A DNA stretch of 64,000 nucleotides from Brevibacterium daeguense (GTDB taxonomy: Bacteria; Actinomycetota; Actinomycetes; Actinomycetales; Brevibacteriaceae), in NCBI RefSeq assembly GCF_021729135.1, contig NZ_JAJTWW010000010.1, positions 1 to 64,000 of the forward strand, written 5' to 3'. This document shows positions 1 through 8,338 of the stretch, in pieces. The notes under the pieces are model-generated. The model had not been told where the DNA came from and did not search any database. It saw nothing but the letters and a program-made list of their open reading frames with translations. How positions within the stretch are numbered: the stretch's first letter is position 1; the number at the start of each line of letters is the position of its first letter. Both the position numbers and the translations under genes were made by a program.

Positions 1-715
1 GAGGCCGCCGACGTTCCTGTCGAGCTGCACCTGGTGATGACCGATGAGTCGCTGCTGGGCGGTGGTGCGGTCCCGGCGTGGATTCCCGGGGCACGGCCCG
101 CTGCCGGCCGAGGCGGCCCGCCGGCTGGTCGCCGATACGCGGGCGGAGGTGTTCCTGCGGCGGCTGTTCACCGCGCCGGAGTCCGGGCAGCTGGTGGGGA
201 TGGAGTCTCGGCGTCGGGAGTTCTCCGGCTTGCTGCGGCGGATGGTGGTGCTGCGTGACGGGACGTGCCGGACTCCGTTCTGCGATGCCGCGATCAAGCA
301 CGTCGATCACGCCACGCCGCACCGGGATGGTGGCTCCACCAGCTGGCACAACGCCTCCGGATTGTGCGCGCGCTGCAACTACGCGAAGGAGAACCCCGGC
401 TGGCAGCACCACGCCACCCCAGCTCAGCTGGAAGTGACGACCCCGACCGGCCATACCTACACCGGGCGCACTGGATCCCTGATCCCCGGCAGTACGTGTG
501 ACTCGGAAGAATTCTCGTCGGGTGCGACCGCGAAGGCACAGGCACCGCCAGGATCCGACAGCCCACCAGGCACGGATGGCTCAGCAGGCACGGATGGCCC
601 GCCAGGGCCCCTACCCTGGACCAGCCTGCCCGAACCACACGGGTCCGAACCACACGGGTCCGACCCCGACGAAAGCGCGCTCGAATGCCTGCTGACGGAC
701 TATCTCGCCGCTTAG
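1..715 (+). pseudogene. HNH endonuclease of the DUF222 type, 3' part, frameshifted
   Basis: The gene enters from the left edge. From base 1 the frame reads a normal DUF222 stretch ending AVPAWIPG; the expected continuation GHGPLPAEAARRL is found one base further on. The simplest reading is one surplus G in the GGGG run at 88-91. After that the HNH nuclease core is intact: CRTPFCDAAIKHVDH, then HRDGGSTSWHNASGLC and CARCNYAKE, giving the His-Asn-His and zinc Cys pairs of this family. The last 80 or so residues are Gly/Pro/Ser-rich and contain a 15-bp direct repeat at 631-660. DUF222-HNH genes occur in many diverged copies in actinomycetes and their role is not settled. The break may be real decay or a homopolymer sequencing error. 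Confidence 0.8.
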
Positions 716-741
716 GTCAATCGGAATCAGGCCAGTGCAGC

Positions 742-1158
742 TCACACGGCCGGCCGGAAGAAGTAGCTCGTCCGCGTGGTGATCTGGCCGACGTCGTCGA
801 AAGCGAAGAAATCAGCAAACCCGACGTGCGCTTCATCCCCTGTCTTGAGCACACCGTCGAAGCGACCCCGGACCGCGGCGCGATCTCCTTCGACCAGCAC
901 TTCGTCAAGGGTGTGAACCCCCGATTCGATGACCCGGGCACCGAGGTAGAACTCGCGAATCGCCGGACCGACGAGGGTGTCGTACCCGGGACGGTCATAG
1001 GTGCCGGCGGCTGCGAAGAGGTCCGCGGTCGCCTCGGGATCGCCGGCGTCCACGGTCGAGTAATACCGCCGGGCGAGCGCGGCCGTGTCCTGTGGTGCAG
1101 CGGTGTCCTGCGGCTTCGGATTGGTGGTCGTGTCCGGGAGCTTCGGATTGGTGGTCAT
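742..1158 (-). CDS. SnoaL/NTF2-fold nuclear transport factor 2 family protein
   Basis: A 138-residue protein with the pattern of a small SnoaL-like/NTF2 domain: AALARRYYSTVDAGDPEATADLF opens the fold in two parts (helix, then the DLFA segment), followed by TYDRPGYDTLVGPAIREFY and a closing beta-sheet AAVRGRFDGVLKTGDEAHV. Such proteins are cone-shaped pockets that bind or isomerise small hydrophobic ligands, but the substrate cannot be read from sequence. The first 20 residues hold an in-frame duplication (TTNPKLPDT / TTNPKPQDT) that looks like slippage. GGAG lies 5 nt before the ATG at 1158. A possible -10 element (TAGAAT on this strand) is near 1225. It stands alone, divergent from the dehydrogenase to its right. 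Confidence 0.75.
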   Translation of the reverse strand: MTTNPKLPDTTTNPKPQDTAAPQDTAALARRYYSTVDAGDPEATADLFAAAGTYDRPGYDTLVGPAIREFYLGARVIESGVHTLDEVLVEGDRAAVRGRFDGVLKTGDEAHVGFADFFAFDDVGQITTRTSYFFRPAV

Positions 1159-1406
1159 GGATACTCCAGTGTTCCGGTGACGATGAGGTGCGCGGCGACA
1201 GTGGCGTGCGCCTATCTTTTGGCATCGATTCTATCGGCCGCGGCCTCCCGCGACGACTCCTCTTCGAAAGGCGCGACCACGAGTTTCCATCAGCCCGCGA
1301 GGTTCTCGTCTCACTGCGTGGACACTGCTGAGTCGGCCGTTTGCCCCGCGCTATGTGACCCGCATAACGTGGGCAGGGAACCTTCGAAGATGAGGAGCCA
1401 CGGAAA

Positions 1407-2783
1407 ATGTCGCATTACAAGGTTGTCAATCCTGCCACGGGTGAGACCGTCGAGGAATTTCCCACTGCTACTGATGATCAGATCAAGGACGCCCTGGCGC
1501 GTTCGCACAATGCTTTCTCGTCGTGGAAGAACACCCCGATCGAGGAGCGGACCGCGGTGCTGACGCGGGTGGCCGAGATCTATGAGCAGCGCTCGGAAGA
1601 GCTGGCCAAGATCATCCAGACGGAGATGGGCAAGGCCATTCCGGAGGGGCAGGGCGAGATCGCGCTGTGCTCGCTGATCTACAAGTACTTCGCGAACAAT
1701 GCCGAGGCGTTCATCGAGGATGAGCCGCTGAAGGGCCCCAAGAACGCCGAGGCCTACATCGAGCGCCTTCCGGTGGGGTCGATCCTGGGCATCATGCCGT
1801 GGAACTTCCCGTACTACCAGGTGGCCCGGTTCGCGGCGCCGAACCTGGCGCTGGGCAACACGATCATCCTCAAGCATGCCCCGCAGTGCCCGAAGTCGGC
1901 TGCGGTGATGGAGGAGATCTTCCAGGAGGCCGGGCTCCCGGCCGACGCCTACATCAACGTGTACGCCACCAATGAGCAGGTCGCTGACATCATCCTTCCG
2001 GATCCGCGGAACCAGGGTGTGTCGCTGACCGGTTCGGAGCGGGCCGGCTCTGCTGTCGCCGCTGAGGCGGGCAGGAACCTCAAGAAGGTCGTGCTCGAGC
2101 TGGGCGGTTCGGATCCGTACATCCTGCTGGACACCCCGGATCTGGACACGACGGTCAAGACGTTCTTCGGCACCCGGATGGGCAACACCGGGCAGGCGTG
2201 CAACTCGCCCAAGCGGATGATCGTCATGGATGACCTCTACGACGAGTTCGTGGAGAAGATCGCGGTTGCTGCCCAGGAGGCGGCTCCGGAGGATCCGACC
2301 ACGGACGGGTCGAAGCTGTCGCCGCTGTCGAGCGTGGCGGCCAAGGAGCGGTTCCTGGAGCAGGTCAACGCCACCGTGGCTGACGGGGCGACGATCCTGG
2401 CCGGTGAGGAGCAGTACGACGGGCCGGGTGCGTTCGTCAAGCCGGTCGTGCTCACCGACGTCAAGAAGGGCGGGCGCGGCTACTACGAGGAGCTGTTCGG
2501 TCCTGCGGTGATGGTGTTCAAGGTGTCCTCCGAGGAGGAGGCCGTTCAGCTGGCCAACGACACCCCGTTCGGGCTGGGGTCGGCGGTGTTCTCCACCGAT
2601 GAGAAGAAGGCCGAGGAGATCGCCTCCCAGATCGACGCGGGCATGGTGTTCATCAACTCGCCGGAGCAGTCGCGGGAGTACCTGCCGTTCGGCGGCGTGA
2701 AGCGCTCCGGTGTGGGCCGCGAGCTCGGACCGCTGGCGATGGACGAGTTCGTCAACAAGCGCCTGGTCTTCAAGAAGAAGTGA
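1407..2783 (+). CDS. gabD: NAD(P)-dependent succinate-semialdehyde dehydrogenase
   Basis: An aldehyde dehydrogenase superfamily protein of 458 residues, the normal length for the Sad/GabD branch. It oxidises succinate semialdehyde (or a similar aldehyde) to the acid in the cytoplasm. The Rossmann-side motif MPWNFPYYQ (130-138), the general base Glu231 in ELGGSDP, and the nucleophile Cys265 in TGQACNSPKR are all present, and the C-terminal oligomerisation arm ends in LVFKKK. GAGGAG lies about 10 nt before the ATG. A strong hairpin follows the stop, so it is probably monocistronic. No GABA aminotransferase is nearby, so the exact substrate is inferred from family resemblance only. Confidence 0.88.
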   Translation: MSHYKVVNPATGETVEEFPTATDDQIKDALARSHNAFSSWKNTPIEERTAVLTRVAEIYEQRSEELAKIIQTEMGKAIPEGQGEIALCSLIYKYFANNAEAFIEDEPLKGPKNAEAYIERLPVGSILGIMPWNFPYYQVARFAAPNLALGNTIILKHAPQCPKSAAVMEEIFQEAGLPADAYINVYATNEQVADIILPDPRNQGVSLTGSERAGSAVAAEAGRNLKKVVLELGGSDPYILLDTPDLDTTVKTFFGTRMGNTGQACNSPKRMIVMDDLYDEFVEKIAVAAQEAAPEDPTTDGSKLSPLSSVAAKERFLEQVNATVADGATILAGEEQYDGPGAFVKPVVLTDVKKGGRGYYEELFGPAVMVFKVSSEEEAVQLANDTPFGLGSAVFSTDEKKAEEIASQIDAGMVFINSPEQSREYLPFGGVKRSGVGRELGPLAMDEFVNKRLVFKKK

Positions 2784-2815
2784 CCTGAAGCCCGCGAAGG
2801 GCATGATTCGCACGG

Positions 2816-2845
2816 CGAGGCGGGCAGGATTCCCTGTCCGCCTCG
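2816..2845 (+). terminator. Hairpin terminator after the succinate-semialdehyde dehydrogenase
   Basis: A 13-bp stem (left arm 2816-2828, right arm 2833-2845, one G-U pair) closes a 4-nt loop ATTC, followed by TTG. The stem is very GC-rich and the T tract is short, as is usual in actinomycetes. It separates the dehydrogenase from the LysE-type gene. Confidence 0.7.
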
Positions 2846-2890
2846 TTGCGTCCCGACAGCGAACCGGAGTGCGGAGATGAGGACGACGAC

Positions 2891-3550
2891 ATGACGTCGG
2901 GCGCGTGGCTGGTGCTCCTGGGCACGTGGCTGGTCGCGGTGGCCAGCCCCGGACCTGACTTCCTGGCAGTCCTGCGGACGTCGCTCAGCCGCGGCCGAGG
3001 TGCCGGCTGGGCTGTCGCAGCAGGTGTCACCGCTGGGATCGCGGTGTGGATTGCCGTGGCCCTGCTGGGCATCGTCGCCCTTGTGTCGTCGCATCCTGCT
3101 GCCGCGCTGGTCATGCGCTGGGCCGGCGTGGTGTTCCTCGTGATCTACGGCGGCTGGATCCTGTCGGGAGTCGTCCGGGAACTGCGCAGGCGCGCCCGTG
3201 TCGCCGAGAGCCCGGTGGGGAAGCCTCCTGCCGTGCAGACAGTGCCGACGATCTGGCAGTCCGTGCGCCTCGGGTTCCTCACGAACACTGTCGGGAACCC
3301 GAAGGCGGTGGTGTTCTTCGGTGCACTGTTCGCCTCGATCCTGCCGCCCGGGATCACTCTGGCGGAATCCGTGACTGTCGCGGCTGCGATGGTGCTGGTC
3401 GCGTTCCTGTGGTTCGGCCTGGTGGCGATCATCGCGAGCCGGCGGGTGGTCGTCGCCACGTATCAGCGGGCGCAGCTGTGGATCGATGGGTTCCTGGGAG
3501 TGTTCTTCGTCCTGCTGGGGATCCTGCTCATCCCGTGGCAGGGAGTCTGA
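2891..3550 (+). CDS. LysE/RhtB family amino-acid exporter
   Basis: A 219-residue inner-membrane protein of the LysE translocator family, which exports amino acids or related metabolites. The family signature SPGPDFLAVLRTSLSRG sits at the first membrane segment, and GFLTNTVGNPKAVVFFGAL is the conserved second motif; about six hydrophobic helices are visible. I place the start at the ATG at 2891 because a GAGG lies 8 nt upstream and the N-terminus then matches the family; an in-frame TTG at 2846 would add 15 acidic residues. The gene lies between a terminator and phnF on the same strand; no functional link to either is evident. The substrate is unknown. Confidence 0.85.
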   Translation: MTSGAWLVLLGTWLVAVASPGPDFLAVLRTSLSRGRGAGWAVAAGVTAGIAVWIAVALLGIVALVSSHPAAALVMRWAGVVFLVIYGGWILSGVVRELRRRARVAESPVGKPPAVQTVPTIWQSVRLGFLTNTVGNPKAVVFFGALFASILPPGITLAESVTVAAAMVLVAFLWFGLVAIIASRRVVVATYQRAQLWIDGFLGVFFVLLGILLIPWQGV

Positions 3551-3650
3551 GGCGGCTCCCGCTTGAGCAATCAACAGTCCGCCGCCGGGAGTTCACCCGA
3601 CCGCAAGCCGCTCTTCGCGTGGCAATCGACTGCTCGTGCCCCTGCTTCGA

Positions 3651-3656
3651 TAGCTT
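3651..3656 (+). promoter_or_regulatory. Predicted -10 element for leaderless phnF mRNA
   Basis: TAGCTT fits the TANNNT -10 pattern and is followed by exactly 6 nt and then the phnF ATG, placing transcription start at the start codon. No Shine-Dalgarno sequence is present. The same spacing is seen before five other genes in the window. A GTTCACCC octamer at 3591-3598, like a PHO-box half unit, lies about 55 bp upstream. Confidence 0.45.
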
Positions 3657-3662
3657 TTCCCA

Positions 3663-4379
3663 ATGACTGCTCGCGAATGTCGCCGGATCGCTGAGATCCT
3701 GGCTGAAGAGGTTTCGCAGTTGGAGCCCGGAGCCAGAGTGGCCAGCGAACACGAGCTCATGGACCGATTCGGTGTGTCCCGCTCGATCGCGCGCAAGGCG
3801 ATTGCCGAACTCGAATCCAGGTTCCTCGTGCGGCGGGTCAGAGGTTCCGGGACCTATGTGAACAATCGGGTGGACTATGTGATCTCCAATCGAAATCCGC
3901 CGTCGCTGCACAGCACGATCGCCTCGGCTGGAGGAGAGGTCCGGACCTTTCTCCTCAGTTCCGACGCTCAGGAAGTGCCCAGTGACATGGCCGAGCTCCT
4001 GGGCACAGCTCCGGGGGTCTCCGCGACCCGGCTGACTCGGCTGGGATACATCAATGGCGCGGTCGCGTCCTACTCCGAGGAATGGCTGGCACCCGGTGTC
4101 TCGGACTACGTCGACGTGAGCTTGGGCGTGATCGAGTCGCTGTACGAGGTGCTGCAGGCATCCGGGCATGCACCGCGTCGGGCGTGGAGCCGGGCGACCA
4201 CGGCGAGTCCGCCTGCGCACATCGAACGGCGTCTGGAACTGGACTCCTCGGTTCCGACCTGGGTGGTCGAGACCCTGACGAAGGATGCGGACTCAGATGC
4301 CGTGCTCATGGCCAGCCGCACCTGGAGCCGCCAGGACAGCGTTCGGATGGTCTTCGAGTTCGCCGTCGAGGACGGCTGA
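3663..4379 (+). CDS. phnF: GntR-family regulator of the phosphonate locus (PhnF-like)
   Basis: A 238-residue regulator with an N-terminal winged helix (about 1-70; FGVSRSIARKAIAELESRF is the recognition helix region, GSGTYV the wing) and a C-terminal UTRA ligand-binding domain (about 85-235). HutC-subfamily GntR proteins with UTRA domains sense small ligands, and PhnF members control phosphonate uptake genes. The gene heads the phn cluster and is 140 bp from phnD on the same strand, which supports the assignment. No ribosome-binding site precedes the ATG; the -10 element 6 nt upstream suggests a leaderless transcript. Its ligand is not known from sequence. Confidence 0.82.
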   Translation: MTARECRRIAEILAEEVSQLEPGARVASEHELMDRFGVSRSIARKAIAELESRFLVRRVRGSGTYVNNRVDYVISNRNPPSLHSTIASAGGEVRTFLLSSDAQEVPSDMAELLGTAPGVSATRLTRLGYINGAVASYSEEWLAPGVSDYVDVSLGVIESLYEVLQASGHAPRRAWSRATTASPPAHIERRLELDSSVPTWVVETLTKDADSDAVLMASRTWSRQDSVRMVFEFAVEDG

Positions 4380-4408
4380 GGCGCGCTTGTCCGCCAACTT
4401 GTCGAATC

Positions 4409-4440
4409 GTTTACGCGCACCGCACCGGACTTCACCTCGC
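4409..4440 (+). promoter_or_regulatory. Possible weak PHO-box-like repeat before phnD
   Basis: Between phnF and phnD three 11-nt blocks can be aligned: GTTTACGCG at 4409, a diverged block, and CTTCACCTCGC at 4430-4440. The third block closely matches the first block of the better repeat upstream of phnG. This is weak evidence for PhoP-type control of the uptake genes. Confidence 0.3.
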
Positions 4441-4519
4441 GGTGGGGTTGCCGCCAGTTCCGATGTCCACACTCAGGGATGTCCTCGACGTTCTGCCCTG
4501 ACAACGAAGGAATCCCATC

Positions 4520-5455
4520 ATGGTGACAATCTCCCGCCGGTTCGCACTGGTCGCAGCCTCGGCTGCCGCCGTTCTGTCCCTTGCCGCCTGTGGCGGCTCC
4601 GCTGATGCCTCCACCGGAGGCTCCGACTCCGAGACCCTGACATTCGCCTCCATCCCCTCCGAGGAATCCTCGTCGATCACCGAGGAGTACGCCACCGTCA
4701 TCGAGGTGATCGAGGCGGAGACCGGCGCGACCGTCGAGATGCAGAACGCCACCGACTACGCAGCCGTCATCGAGGCGCAGCGAGCAGGGCAGGTGCAGAT
4801 CGCCAGATACGGACCCTTCTCCTACGTCACCGCAACCGATTCCGGCGTCGAGTCCGAGATCCTCGGCGTGCCGGTCGACACCCCGGACGAAGAGCCCGGC
4901 TACCGCTCCTACGGCATCGTCCCGGCGGGATCCGACATCAAGTCCCTCGAGGACTTCGAGGGCAAGAACGTCTGCTTCGTCGATCCCACGTCGACGTCCG
5001 GCTTCCTCTATCCCTCCGCCGGGCTCATCGAAGCAGGCGTCGACCCGGAGAACGACGTGAACCAGACCTTCGCCGGTGGACACGACGCCTCGGCGCTGTC
5101 GGTGGCAGACGGCACCTGCGATGCCGGCTTCGCCTTCGACACCATGGTCGACACCGAACTCATCGAATCCGGACAGCTCGAGGAGGGCGCCCTCGAGGTG
5201 ATCTGGGAATCGGAGACCATCGCCGCCAGCCCCACCGTGGTCAGCACCGATGTCAGCGACGAGCTCAGGGAGCAGCTGCACGACATCTTCATCAACAAGC
5301 TCAACGTGGACTGGCTGACGGAGAACGGCTATTGCGATGATGCGGCCTCCTGCGGCCTGCCCGGCGAATACGGCTATACGCAGGTCGAGGACGACTTCTA
5401 TGACGGTGTCCGCAAGGTCTGCGACATCACCGAAGCGGAATCCTGCGTCTCCTGA
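4520..5455 (+). CDS. phnD: Phosphonate ABC transporter substrate-binding lipoprotein
   Basis: A 311-residue lipoprotein: a short signal peptide ends in the lipobox LAAC (Cys near residue 25), and a Gly/Ser-rich linker follows. The mature part has the PhnD fold features: an early EYATVIEVIEAETG segment, DYAAVIEAQRAGQVQIARYG which lines the ligand pocket, and NVCFVDPTSTSGFLYP, a conserved anion-binding loop. It captures phosphonate outside the membrane and delivers it to the PhnE permease. AAGGA lies upstream of the ATG. It is followed by an 81-bp gap holding a strong hairpin and then phnC, an arrangement that usually lets the binding protein be made in excess. Confidence 0.92.
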   Translation: MVTISRRFALVAASAAAVLSLAACGGSADASTGGSDSETLTFASIPSEESSSITEEYATVIEVIEAETGATVEMQNATDYAAVIEAQRAGQVQIARYGPFSYVTATDSGVESEILGVPVDTPDEEPGYRSYGIVPAGSDIKSLEDFEGKNVCFVDPTSTSGFLYPSAGLIEAGVDPENDVNQTFAGGHDASALSVADGTCDAGFAFDTMVDTELIESGQLEEGALEVIWESETIAASPTVVSTDVSDELREQLHDIFINKLNVDWLTENGYCDDAASCGLPGEYGYTQVEDDFYDGVRKVCDITEAESCVS

Positions 5456-5471
5456 CGTCGATCGGACAGCC

Positions 5472-5507
5472 GGGGTGTTCGGTGAGCTGCTGCTCTCCGA
5501 ACACCCC
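5472..5507 (+). terminator. Intercistronic hairpin between phnD and phnC
   Basis: A perfect 11-bp stem, GGGGTGTTCGG (5472-5482) with CCGAACACCCC (5497-5507), closes a 14-nt loop. No T tract follows and phnC begins only 40 bp downstream. It is better read as a partial terminator or 3'-end stabiliser that lowers phnC/phnE expression relative to phnD than as the end of the operon. Confidence 0.6.
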
Positions 5508-5548
5508 ACCCGCCTTGAAATCAGCTCTCGACAACGATGAGGATCACG

Positions 5549-6382
5549 ATGCTCCCAGTTCACTCGGTCTCCCACCCGCACAGCAACGCCGAAGTCATCC
5601 GCTTCACCGATGTCACCAAGAGGTTCGGTGAGAACGTGACCGCCCTGGATTCGGTGTCCGCCGAGTTCCAGCCCAACCGGATCACCGTCCTGCTGGGACT
5701 CTCCGGTTCGGGCAAGTCCACCCTGCTGCGTCACATCAACGGCCTCCAGCGGCCCTCCGCAGGAGAGATCACCACGCTCGGCACCCGCGTCGACCTCGCA
5801 GGCACGGGACAGCTGCGCCGTCTGCGGCGCGACGTCGCCATGATCTTCCAGCACTTCAATCTCGTCGGCAGCATGACAGTGCTCGAGAACGTGTGCACCG
5901 GGCGACTGGGCTCCCTGCGCGGGCCGCGCATGGGCCTGTTCATGTTCCCCAGGACCCTGCGTGCCGAGGCGATGGAGCAGCTGGCCCGGGTGGGCCTGGC
6001 CGATAAGGCCTTCCAGCGCGCCGACACCCTCTCCGGCGGTCAGCAGCAGCGGGTGGCGATCGCCCGCGCACTCATCCAGCGGCCGAAGGTCCTGCTCGCC
6101 GACGAACCGGTCGCATCGCTGGACCCGGTGTCCTCGGCATCGGTCATCGATCTGCTCACCCGGATCTCCCACGAGGAGAACCTCACAGTCGTGTGCAGTC
6201 TGCACCAGGTGGAGATCGCGCTCGGCTTCTCCGACCGGATCCTCGGGCTGCAAGGTGGTCGGGTCGTACTCGACGAGGAGACCGCCGACATCTCTCCCGA
6301 GGATGCCTACTCCATCTATGACCGGGTCGCCAATCCTGCCTCCGTCGCGGACGAGAGCCGGTTCGAAGCGGCGCTGAGCTAG
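5549..6382 (+). CDS. phnC: Phosphonate ABC transporter ATP-binding protein
   Basis: An ABC ATPase of about 277 residues. Walker A is GLSGSGKST, the signature is LSGGQQQRVAIARAL, and Walker B is VLLADEPVASLD, followed by the H-loop SLHQVEIAL. It powers phosphonate import with PhnD and PhnE. Two in-frame ATGs exist: 5537 and 5549. GAGGA at 5539-5543 is correctly spaced only for 5549, so I use that. The gene ends 8 bp before the permease, indicating one transcript. The length and motifs are those of PhnC proteins. Confidence 0.92.
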   Translation: MLPVHSVSHPHSNAEVIRFTDVTKRFGENVTALDSVSAEFQPNRITVLLGLSGSGKSTLLRHINGLQRPSAGEITTLGTRVDLAGTGQLRRLRRDVAMIFQHFNLVGSMTVLENVCTGRLGSLRGPRMGLFMFPRTLRAEAMEQLARVGLADKAFQRADTLSGGQQQRVAIARALIQRPKVLLADEPVASLDPVSSASVIDLLTRISHEENLTVVCSLHQVEIALGFSDRILGLQGGRVVLDEETADISPEDAYSIYDRVANPASVADESRFEAALS

Positions 6383-6390
6383 GGGCCGCG

Positions 6391-8148
6391 ATGTCTGTCA
6401 CCGCCACGCTCCCCAGGTCCGAGGAACCGTCGAACTTCACTCCGCCCGAGAAGCCCGCGCCTCCGGCTCAGAACGTGGCTGTCACCGTCGTGCTGCTCCT
6501 GGTGCTGGTCGCGGCGGTGTGGTCGGTCATCGATCTGAGAATCAACCTGGCGACCTTCATCGACAGCTTCCACAACGCCATCGCCTTCGTTTCGCGGATC
6601 TTCCCCCTGGACTTCCCTCCCTTCCTGGAAATCGTCCGGATGACCGTGCAGACCCTCGCGATCGTCGTGGTCGCCACAGTGCTGGCTGTCGTCATCAGCA
6701 TTCCGCTCGCCCTGCTCGCGGCGGCCAACACGACACCGGGCGGGACCTCGCGGACATTCGGCCGCGTGGCCATCGTCATCGCGCGTGCCATTCCGGATCT
6801 GATCTTCGCCGTCATCCTGTTTCGCATCTTCGGTCTGGGTGCTCTGCCCGGAATCCTGGCGCTGGCCTTCCACTCCGTCGGAATGGTCGGCAAGCTCTAT
6901 GCCGACGCCATCGAATCCATCGACGAGGGCCCGGTCGAAGCCATCCGGGCCTCAGGTGGGTCTCGTGCCCAGCAGATCATCAGCGGAGTCTTCCCTCAGG
7001 TCATGCCCCAGTTCATCGCGACGGCGCTGCACCGGTTCGACATCAACCTGCGCACTTCGGTGATCCTCGGCTATGTCGGCGTCGTCGGCATCGGCCTGGA
7101 GATCTCCAATGCCATGCGCACGATGAACTACGACCGCGGGGTGGCACTGGCGCTCGTCGTCCTCGTGCTGTGCATCATCACCGAACTCATCTCCGGTTCG
7201 ATCCGTGCCAAGCTCATGGGTCACGAGGAGGCGAAGAAGAAGGGCGCCTACGGCCTCGCCTTCCGGATCGCCGATGCCTTCTCCCAGGGATGGGTCAGCA
7301 GCTCCCGCACCCGCAGTACTCCTGGACCCGACGGCCACACTCCGCAGACGATGCCGGACGGCGCCGTGCGCACCTCGCCGCCGTGGACTCTCGAGCGGAT
7401 GCGCCGGAGTGCCTATCTCGGCCTGGTGCTGGTGGTTCTGGCAGTCTCCACCCTCGTCAGCGACATCTCCTTCGGGAGCATCGTCGACGGTCTCCGGGAT
7501 CTGCCGCAGACCCTGAGCCTGTTCTGGCCGCCCTCGGCGGGCGACATGCTCGGCGATCTGGTGCACGGCATGATCGTGACCCTTCAGATCGGCCTGGCCG
7601 CCACCCTGCTGGGCGCCGTCATCTCGGTCCCGATCGGAGTCCTCGCCGCCCGCAATGCCGCCCCCAACCCATCGGTGCACAAGTTCTTCCGCATCACGAT
7701 CGTCGCTGTGCGTGCTCTGCCGGACCTCATCCTGGCGATCATCTTCATCGTGATCACCGGGCTGGGTCCGGTGGCCGGCACCTTGGCTCTGGCGATCGGG
7801 TCCATCGGTCTGCTCTCGAAGCTGCTGGCCGATTCGATCGAGGAGACCGATGAGAGGGTCCAGGAGGCGATCCGCGCCAATGGAGCGACGCGCTCCCAGG
7901 TGTTCTTCGCCTCCACCCTGCGGCAATCCTTCCCGGCCTTCGTCGCCCACGTGCTCTACCAGCTCGACTCCAATATCCGCGCCGCCACTCTGCTGGGCAT
8001 CGTCGGCGCCGGCGGCATCGGGTTCTACCTCATGGGCGCCTCGCGCGTCATGAGCTTCGACGTCGTGACCTTCATCATCATCATGATTCTGGTCGTAGTC
8101 CTGCTCGTCGAGGCGCTTTCGGTGTGGACCCGAAAAGTGATTCGGTGA
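6391..8148 (+). CDS. phnE: Fused phosphonate ABC transporter permease, two PhnE domains in one chain
   Basis: A 585-residue protein made of two complete PhnE-type permease domains. The first (about 30-275) carries the ATPase-contact loop around EAIRASGGSRAQQIISGVFP; the second (about 335-583) repeats it as EAIRANGATRSQVFFASTLR. Each half has about six membrane helices and its own GYVGVVGIG / GIVGAGGIG motif. A roughly 50-residue polar linker (around KKKGAYGL to SPPWTLERM) joins them. PhnE permeases are usually separate subunits of about 260-290 residues, often as a PhnE1/PhnE2 pair, so the fusion would fix a 1:1 heterodimer. It follows phnC by 8 bp. There is no frameshift at the junction. Confidence 0.9.
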   Translation: MSVTATLPRSEEPSNFTPPEKPAPPAQNVAVTVVLLLVLVAAVWSVIDLRINLATFIDSFHNAIAFVSRIFPLDFPPFLEIVRMTVQTLAIVVVATVLAVVISIPLALLAAANTTPGGTSRTFGRVAIVIARAIPDLIFAVILFRIFGLGALPGILALAFHSVGMVGKLYADAIESIDEGPVEAIRASGGSRAQQIISGVFPQVMPQFIATALHRFDINLRTSVILGYVGVVGIGLEISNAMRTMNYDRGVALALVVLVLCIITELISGSIRAKLMGHEEAKKKGAYGLAFRIADAFSQGWVSSSRTRSTPGPDGHTPQTMPDGAVRTSPPWTLERMRRSAYLGLVLVVLAVSTLVSDISFGSIVDGLRDLPQTLSLFWPPSAGDMLGDLVHGMIVTLQIGLAATLLGAVISVPIGVLAARNAAPNPSVHKFFRITIVAVRALPDLILAIIFIVITGLGPVAGTLALAIGSIGLLSKLLADSIEETDERVQEAIRANGATRSQVFFASTLRQSFPAFVAHVLYQLDSNIRAATLLGIVGAGGIGFYLMGASRVMSFDVVTFIIIMILVVVLLVEALSVWTRKVIR

Positions 8149-8165
8149 GGCTCATTCGCCTCCGG

Positions 8166-8198
8166 CTTCACCTGCCGTTCACCTGAGCTGACAACTCC
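8166..8198 (+). promoter_or_regulatory. PHO-box-like 11-bp direct repeats before phnG
   Basis: Three consecutive 11-nt units are visible: CTTCACCTGCC (8166-8176), GTTCACCTGAG (8177-8187) and CTGACAACTCC (8188-8198). The first two match the GTTCACC-type unit bound by PhoP in Streptomyces and relatives, with the same 11-nt period; the third is degenerate. The repeat lies in the 190-bp gap before phnG, the only long gap inside the phn cluster, so the C-P lyase genes probably have their own phosphate-starvation promoter. Confidence 0.6.
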
Positions 8199-8338
8199 CC
8201 AACTGTTTACCTTCGCGTTCATTCCGCTTCCACCGCCCGGTGCGTTCGCCATCACCGCCGGTCACTCGAATGGGACATGAACCACCGACCACCGGACTGC
8301 ACCGGGCCGCGCCCCGCGGCTTCGGCGAAAGGACCCCC

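Noticed and set aside
1311..2813. A 500-codon minus-strand frame
   Set aside because: Antisense to the succinate-semialdehyde dehydrogenase; Leu/Arg/His-rich shadow.
4106..6253. A 715-codon minus-strand open frame over phnD and phnC
   Set aside because: Antisense to recognised genes with full motifs; the translation has no domain and its composition is that of a complementary strand.
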